NCBI GenBank assembly: GCA_023657425.1
Contig: JAGTJW010000001.1
Span: 1,736,001-1,800,000, forward strand
DNA length: 64,000 bases
Origin: Ideonella sp. WA131b
GTDB taxonomy: Bacteria > Pseudomonadota > Gammaproteobacteria > Burkholderiales > Burkholderiaceae_C
Direction of reading: 5' to 3'
Shown here: in pieces, positions 59,929-64,000 of the stretch
Layout: the number at the start of each line of letters is the position of its first letter
Numbering within the stretch: position 1 is the first letter of the stretch
Notes under the pieces: model-generated
Told to the model about the DNA's origin: nothing
Databases searched by the model: none
Seen by the model: only the letters and a program-made list of their open reading frames with translations
Program-made: the position numbers and the translations under genes

Positions 59929-60399
59929 TCAGACGCCGCCCACGTAGCCCTGCTGGCGCCAGGCCTCGAACACCACCACCGCCACCGCGTTGCTCAGGTT
60001 CAGGCTGCGCTGGCCCGGCCGCATCGGCAGGCGCACGCGCTGGGCCGGCGCGAATCGTTGACGCAGCTCGGGCGCGAGCCCGCGCGATTCGCTGCCGAAG
60101 ACGAAGCTGTCGCCCAGCTGCCAGCGCACCGCCGGCAGCGCCTGCGAGCCGTGCGTGGTGAAGGCGAACAGGCGCGCCGGGTCGGGCTGCGCAGCGGCAA
60201 GGAAGGCGTCGAAGTCGGCATGCCGCTGCACCTCGGCCCACTCGTGGTAATCAAGCCCGGCGCGGCGCAGCAGCTTGTCGTCCATCGAAAAACCCAGCGG
60301 TTCCACCAGGTGCAGCGTGCAGCCGGTGTTGGCCACCAGCCGGATGACGTTGCCGGTGTTGGGCGGGATCTCCGGCTCGACGAGCACGATGTGGAACAT
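59929..60399 (-). CDS. trmL: tRNA (cytidine(34)-2'-O)-methyltransferase TrmL
   Basis: A SPOUT-class methyltransferase of 156 residues acting on the wobble base of certain tRNA-Leu. It has MFHIVLVEPEIPPNTGNVIRL (start), GCTLHLVEPLGF, VFGSESRGLAPEL and LPMRPGQRSLNLSNAVAVVVFEAWRQ, the SPOUT knot motifs. It lies 2 nt after comF, likely one operon. Confidence 0.95.
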   Translation of the reverse strand: MFHIVLVEPEIPPNTGNVIRLVANTGCTLHLVEPLGFSMDDKLLRRAGLDYHEWAEVQRHADFDAFLAAAQPDPARLFAFTTHGSQALPAVRWQLGDSFVFGSESRGLAPELRQRFAPAQRVRLPMRPGQRSLNLSNAVAVVVFEAWRQQGYVGGV

Positions 60400-60401
60400 G
60401 T

Positions 60402-61154
60402 TCAGGCGCTGCCCGGCGCGGGCGTGCGCGCAAACACCCACACGTGCACGGCCGTGGCGCCCGCGCGGCGCAGTTCCTGCGCGGCGGCGGCCACGGTGGC
60501 GCCGGTGGTCATGACGTCGTCCACCAGCGCCACGGCGCGGCCGGCCAGCGCAGCGCGCTGCCTGGGCTCGGCCATGAACGAGCGCGCGAGGTTGGCCTCG
60601 CGTCCGGCCCGCGACTGGCCGGTCTGGTGCGGGGTGTCGATGGGTCGCAGCAGCAGCGCGTCGTCAGCCGGCAGGCCGCGCAGACGGGCGACGCGGCGGG
60701 CCAGCTCCCAGGCCTGGTTGTAGCCGCGCTCGGCCAGCCGGGCCGGGGCCAGCGGCACGGGCAGCACCAGCGTCGGCGCGGGCAGCGTGGCCGGCGGCGC
60801 GGACGCCGCCACGGCGCGGGCCAGCCGGTCGGCCAGCAGGGGGGCCAGCTCCACGCGGCCATGGAACTTGAAGGCCTGCACGAGGCTGTCCCAAGGGAAG
60901 CCGTAGTCGGCCGCGGCCACGGTGGCGTCGAACGGCGGCTCCTGGGCGCCCAGGCAGCCGCCGCAGCGGTGCACCGGCGTGCCGGTCGGCAAGGCGCAGC
61001 GTGTGCAACGTGCGCGCAGCGAGGCAAAGCGCGTGTCGCAGCCCGGGCACAGGGCGTCGCCCGCGGTCCACTGGCGGCACAGCTCGCACTGCGTCGGCCA
61101 ATGCCCCTGGCGAGGGGCACCGGGTGCTGGGGAACCCAGAAGGTCGCGGAGCAT
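60402..61154 (-). CDS. comF: ComF-family phosphoribosyltransferase-like protein
   Basis: A 250-residue protein with a zinc domain (CELC..CPGC..CTRC..CGGC) followed by a PRTase-like domain with VALVDDVMTTGATV (PRPP-loop). ComF is needed for DNA uptake in competent bacteria; its biochemistry is unclear. Together with the pilus genes in this window, natural transformation is possible but unproven. It diverges from a methyltransferase-like gene. Confidence 0.92.
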   Translation of the reverse strand: MLRDLLGSPAPGAPRQGHWPTQCELCRQWTAGDALCPGCDTRFASLRARCTRCALPTGTPVHRCGGCLGAQEPPFDATVAAADYGFPWDSLVQAFKFHGRVELAPLLADRLARAVAASAPPATLPAPTLVLPVPLAPARLAERGYNQAWELARRVARLRGLPADDALLLRPIDTPHQTGQSRAGREANLARSFMAEPRQRAALAGRAVALVDDVMTTGATVAAAAQELRRAGATAVHVWVFARTPAPGSA

Positions 61155-61162
61155 GGCGTCCC

Positions 61163-61168
61163 TATACT
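61163..61168 (+). promoter_or_regulatory. -10 box of the methyltransferase-like gene
   Basis: TATACT ends 7 nt before the ATG at 61176, with no ribosome-binding site, suggesting a leaderless transcript. Confidence 0.4.
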
Positions 61169-61175
61169 GCCACGC

Positions 61176-62087
61176 ATGCCCGTGCCCGACGCCCCCGCCA
61201 CCGCGCCCCGGCCGGTGGACGCGGTGGCGCTGGCGCGCTGGCGCCGCCGGCTGCGCGACGCGCCGGAGCCGCCCTGGCTGCACACCGAGGTCGCGCGCCG
61301 CATGGCCGAGCGGCTCGCGGTGGTGAAGCTGCAGCCGCCGGCCGTGCTCGACTGGGGCCTGCAGCCGCGCCACGACCGCCTGCTGCTGTCCAGCGCCTAC
61401 CCGCAGGCCTGCATCACGCCGGTGGATCCCGACGCCCCTGACGCCCCGCCGGCCGTCCTGCCCTGGTGGCAGCGCCTGCTGTCGCGCGGCGCCGCCCCCG
61501 CCGTGCGGGCCCCCGCCGCAGTGCCCGCCGGCCAGGCGCAGCTGGTCTGGAGCACGATGCTGCTGCACACCTTGCCCGACCCGCAGGCACAATTCGTGGC
61601 CTGGCAACGCGCGCTGGCGGTCGACGGATTTCTGATGTTCTGCACCCTCGGGCCGGGCACGCTGCAGTCCCTGTCAACGCTGTATGCCGCAGCCGGCTGG
61701 CCGGCGCCGCTGGCCCCGCTGGTGGACATGCACGACCTCGGCGACATGCTGGTGCACGCCGGCTTCGCCGACCCGGTGATGGACCAGGAGACGCTGCGCC
61801 TGACCTGGGGTCACCCCGATGCCGCGCTGGCCGAGCTGCGCACGCTGGGCCTCAACGCCGCGCCGACGCGCGCACCGGGCCTGCGCACCCCGCGCTGGCG
61901 GAAAGGCCTGTTGCAGCATCTGGAGGCCACCCGCGGCCCCGATGGCCGGCTGAGCCTGGCGTTCGAAATCGTGTACGGACACGCCTTCAAGCCGCTGCCC
62001 CGGGCACGCCTGGCAGCCGAGACCACGGTGGCGCTGGATGACCTGCGCACGATGGCCCGGCGCCGACCGCCGACCCCGCTGCGCTGA
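61176..62087 (+). CDS. BioC-like class I methyltransferase homologue with altered SAM motif
   Basis: A 303-residue protein related to BioC/malonyl-ACP methyltransferases: DAVALARWRRRLR, HTEVARRMAERLAVVKLQPPAVLDWG, LVWSTMLLHTLPDPQAQFVAWQRALAVDGFLMF and LVDMHDLGDMLVHAGFADPVMD. The SAM-binding GxGxG segment, expected after VLD, reads WGLQPRHDRLLL, without the glycines. It may be a methyltransferase with a changed site or a pseudo-enzyme. The adjacent comF gene in other bacteria often pairs with biotin genes, but none is here. Confidence 0.75.
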   Translation: MPVPDAPATAPRPVDAVALARWRRRLRDAPEPPWLHTEVARRMAERLAVVKLQPPAVLDWGLQPRHDRLLLSSAYPQACITPVDPDAPDAPPAVLPWWQRLLSRGAAPAVRAPAAVPAGQAQLVWSTMLLHTLPDPQAQFVAWQRALAVDGFLMFCTLGPGTLQSLSTLYAAAGWPAPLAPLVDMHDLGDMLVHAGFADPVMDQETLRLTWGHPDAALAELRTLGLNAAPTRAPGLRTPRWRKGLLQHLEATRGPDGRLSLAFEIVYGHAFKPLPRARLAAETTVALDDLRTMARRRPPTPLR

Positions 62088-62158
62088 CGCGGTCCTGACT
62101 CGACCTGCGTGGGCGTTTTGCCGCTTTATCCACGTCATTACCCGAGGGGGTGCTGAGC

Positions 62159-62164
62159 TAGAAT
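62159..62164 (+). promoter_or_regulatory. Candidate -10 box for the DUF2244-coxB unit
   Basis: TAGAAT lies about 150 nt before the DUF2244 start in an otherwise GC-rich region. No good -35 hexamer is visible at 16-18 nt. Confidence 0.35.
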
Positions 62165-62311
62165 TCGTGTCGTCCAAAAGGGTTGGGATGCGCCCGGTGA
62201 CGGCCGCAGCCCCTGTCGACACCGAGAGTCGGGCTTGGCGCCGCAAGCAGAACCAGCACCCGCCGCACACCGTCACGACGTCCGCCGTTCCTGCAGTAGC
62301 CGTTCTCCAGC

Positions 62312-62860
62312 ATGTCCGTCACCGCCGTACCAGCGCCTTGGGCCCCTGCGCCCCGCACGGGTTCCTCGTTCGGCCGCCGGCTGCTGAACCCGGGTCCCGG
62401 TGGCCGCCCGGCGCTGCAGTGGCCGCTGCGCCGCAACTGCTCGATCACGCCGCGTCAGCTGGGCGCGGTGTTCCTGTCTCTCTGTGTCGTGTCGGTGGCC
62501 GTGTCGGCATTCTTCGTGGCGCAGGGCGCGCCTTACGTTGCCGCCTTCGCGGGCATCGAGCTGCTGGCGGTCGGCGTGGCGATGCTGATCTTCGCCCGCC
62601 ATGCCGGCGACCACGAGACCCTCACGCTGGAGGGCCGCTCGCTGCATGTCGAGCAAAGCCTCGGCAGCCAGGTGCGGCACACGCTTCTCGACACCGAATG
62701 GCTCGCTGTCGAGCCCGCCGCCGGCCAGGGCTCCCTGGTGCAGCTGCGTGGGCGCGGCGGAAGTGTGCGCGTCGGCCGCTTCGTGCGGCCCGAACTGCGC
62801 GCCGCCCTGGCCCAGGAACTTCGCACGGCCTTGCGCCGCGGTCCCGAAATCGAACCTTGA
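62312..62860 (+). CDS. DUF2244 domain membrane protein
   Basis: A 182-residue protein with two central membrane helices (about 50-72 and 78-95), and a soluble C-terminal beta-rich part with LTLEGRSLHVEQSLGSQVRHTLL and VGRFVRPELRAALAQELR. DUF2244 proteins commonly precede the aa3-type cytochrome oxidase genes, and coxB begins 17 nt later, so a role in oxidase assembly or maturation is likely. Confidence 0.85.
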   Translation: MSVTAVPAPWAPAPRTGSSFGRRLLNPGPGGRPALQWPLRRNCSITPRQLGAVFLSLCVVSVAVSAFFVAQGAPYVAAFAGIELLAVGVAMLIFARHAGDHETLTLEGRSLHVEQSLGSQVRHTLLDTEWLAVEPAAGQGSLVQLRGRGGSVRVGRFVRPELRAALAQELRTALRRGPEIEP

Positions 62861-62876
62861 CCCTGAAGTGAAACCG

Positions 62877-64000
62877 ATGACGCGCTCGACATCCTTCCGT
62901 CAACGCCTGCGCCAGGCTCCGCTGGCCCTGGGCGCCCTGTTCGCATCGGGCGCCGCCATGGCCGTGTCCGACCTGCCCGGCGGCCCGGCGGTCAACCAGC
63001 TCAACCTGCATCCCGCAGCGACGCAGATCGCCGAGCAGCAGCACTTCCTGCACTGGTTCATGCTGATCGTGTGCACGGTGATCTTCGTTGCCGTGTTCGG
63101 GGTCATGTTCTATTCGATCCTCAAGCACCGCAAGTCTCTGGGCCACAAGCCGGCGAACTTCCATGAGAGCACGGCGGTGGAGATCGCCTGGACGGTGGTG
63201 CCCTTCATCATCGTCATCGCCATGGGTGCCATGGCCACGCGCACCGTGGTCGCGATGAAGGACACCACCAACGCCGACCTCACCATCAAGGCCACCGGTT
63301 ACCAGTGGCAGTGGGGCTACGACTATCTCAAGGGTGAGGGCGAGGGGATCGCCTTTCTGTCCGCGCTGGATGCCTCGCACCGCGTGATGTCCGACCAGGG
63401 CAAGCCGCAAGGCGCCGACTACCTGCTCAAGGTCGACAACCCGCTGGTGGTGCCCGTCAACCAGAAGATCCGCATCGTCACCACCGCCAACGACGTGATC
63501 CACGCCTGGATGGTGCCGGCCTTCGGCGTCAAGCAGGACGCCATCCCGGGCTTTGTGCGCGACACCTGGTTCCGCGCCGAGAAGACCGGCGACTTCTACG
63601 GCCAGTGCGCCGAGCTGTGCGGCAAGGAACACGCCTACATGCCGATCCACGTCAAGGTGGTCACGGCCGACGAGTACACCGCCTGGGTGGCGGCCAGGAA
63701 GAAGGCGATGCAGGCCAAGGCCGACGACCCGAGCAAGGTCTGGGTGCTGGCCGACCTCGTGGCCCGCGGCGAGAAGGTCTACAACGCCAACTGCGCCGCC
63801 TGCCACCGCGCCGACGGCAAGGGCGCCGGCCCGATCAAGCCGCTGGACGGCAGCGCGATCGTCTTGAATGAGCCCGCGCGCCAGATCGAAATCCTGCTCA
63901 ATGGCGCCGCCAACGGCGCGATGCCAGCCTGGAAGCAGCTCTCGGACACCGAGATCGCGGCCGTGCTGACCTACACCAAGAACTCGTGGTCCAACCAGAC
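62877..64000 (+). CDS. coxB: Cytochrome c oxidase subunit II with fused cytochrome c domain (3' end outside window)
   Basis: The first 374 residues of subunit II of an aa3-type oxidase (caa3-like). A signal peptide (residues 1-30) precedes two membrane helices, HFLHWFMLIVCTVIF and TAVEIAWTVVPFIIVIAMG. The CuA site is complete: VIHAWMVPAFG (His), then GQCAELCGKEHAYMPI (two Cys, His, Met). A C-terminal cytochrome c domain carries CAACH and a Met-containing loop GAMPAWKQL. The gene continues beyond position 64000. Confidence 0.96.
   Translation, partial: MTRSTSFRQRLRQAPLALGALFASGAAMAVSDLPGGPAVNQLNLHPAATQIAEQQHFLHWFMLIVCTVIFVAVFGVMFYSILKHRKSLGHKPANFHESTAVEIAWTVVPFIIVIAMGAMATRTVVAMKDTTNADLTIKATGYQWQWGYDYLKGEGEGIAFLSALDASHRVMSDQGKPQGADYLLKVDNPLVVPVNQKIRIVTTANDVIHAWMVPAFGVKQDAIPGFVRDTWFRAEKTGDFYGQCAELCGKEHAYMPIHVKVVTADEYTAWVAARKKAMQAKADDPSKVWVLADLVARGEKVYNANCAACHRADGKGAGPIKPLDGSAIVLNEPARQIEILLNGAANGAMPAWKQLSDTEIAAVLTYTKNSWSNQ

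Overview
The window is a dense, GC-rich (clearly above 65 % by eye) bacterial chromosome segment. Gene content and order point to a betaproteobacterium of the order Burkholderiales, most like the Rubrivivax/Leptothrix/Methylibium group. Supporting signs are PilBCD next to coaE-zapD-yacG, rplU-rpmA-obgE-proB, a lysine/alanine-rich histone H1-like protein, NrdR-regulated class I nrdAB, a pyrR-pyrB-pyrC' block, and a DUF2244 gene followed by coxB with a fused cytochrome c domain. This placement rests on family resemblance only. No phage, transposase, CRISPR array or rRNA was seen. Almost everything is core chromosome.

Layout. 1-1.9 kb: tail of an amidohydrolase, a YtkA/FixH-like secreted protein and a MauG-like di-heme peroxidase (+). 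1.8-8.6 kb: a minus-strand run pilB-pilC-pilD-coaE-zapD-yacG-nagA with several 4-nt overlaps. 8.6-9.1 kb: a 0.4 kb intergenic region with a large nested inverted repeat and tRNA-Pro(CGG). 9.1-13.7 kb: polyprenyl diphosphate synthase diverging from rplU-rpmA, then obgE-proB and rppH. 13.8-23.8 kb: proS, a DUF418 membrane protein and a lytic transglycosylase (+); ubiX-grxD, prmC-prfA and hemA (-); miaB with a small secreted protein (-). 23.9-29.8 kb: tRNA-Met, ftsY, ffh (-), a CcsA-like protein, a PP0621-like protein and pilS; pilR follows to 31.3 kb. 31.3-36.6 kb: ampD, then nrdA-nrdB behind paired NrdR boxes. 36.8-41.2 kb: H1-like protein, an orphan helical-repeat protein, purE-purK and a Sua5-type TsaC. 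41.3-44.3 kb: two tandem SGNH-type lipoproteins and an OmpW-like porin. 44.3-52.1 kb: semiSWEET and dacB (-), tsaB-rimI-udg (+), glmU (-) diverging from a DUF6279 lipoprotein, photolyase (-). 52.1-56.7 kb: yqgE-ruvX-pyrR-pyrB-pyrC'-plsC. 56.7-64 kb: gpmA, rhodanese, grxC, secB, gpsA, trmL-comF, a methyltransferase-like gene, DUF2244 and coxB (cut by the window end).

Functional links. PilB/C/D and the PilS/PilR pair supply type IV pilus assembly and its sigma-54 control, but no pilin gene is present. NagA, AmpD, DacB, GlmU and the lytic transglycosylase cover wall synthesis, remodelling and recycling. FtsY and Ffh form the protein part of the SRP pathway, and SecB serves the post-translational route. 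TsaB and Sua5/TsaC belong to the t6A pathway. PyrR-PyrB-PyrC' and PurE-PurK serve nucleotide synthesis.

Items most worth a second look are: the SGNH pair whose first member has lost Ser and His while the second keeps them and sits behind a TetR-type palindrome; the roughly 100-nt nested inverted repeat upstream of pilB; two copies of a GC-rich repeat placed exactly at the 3' ends of glmU and pyrB; glmU and a lipoprotein gene sharing one CATG as divergent start codons; a set of candidate leaderless genes; a pseudo-dihydroorotase; and an orphan helical-repeat protein.
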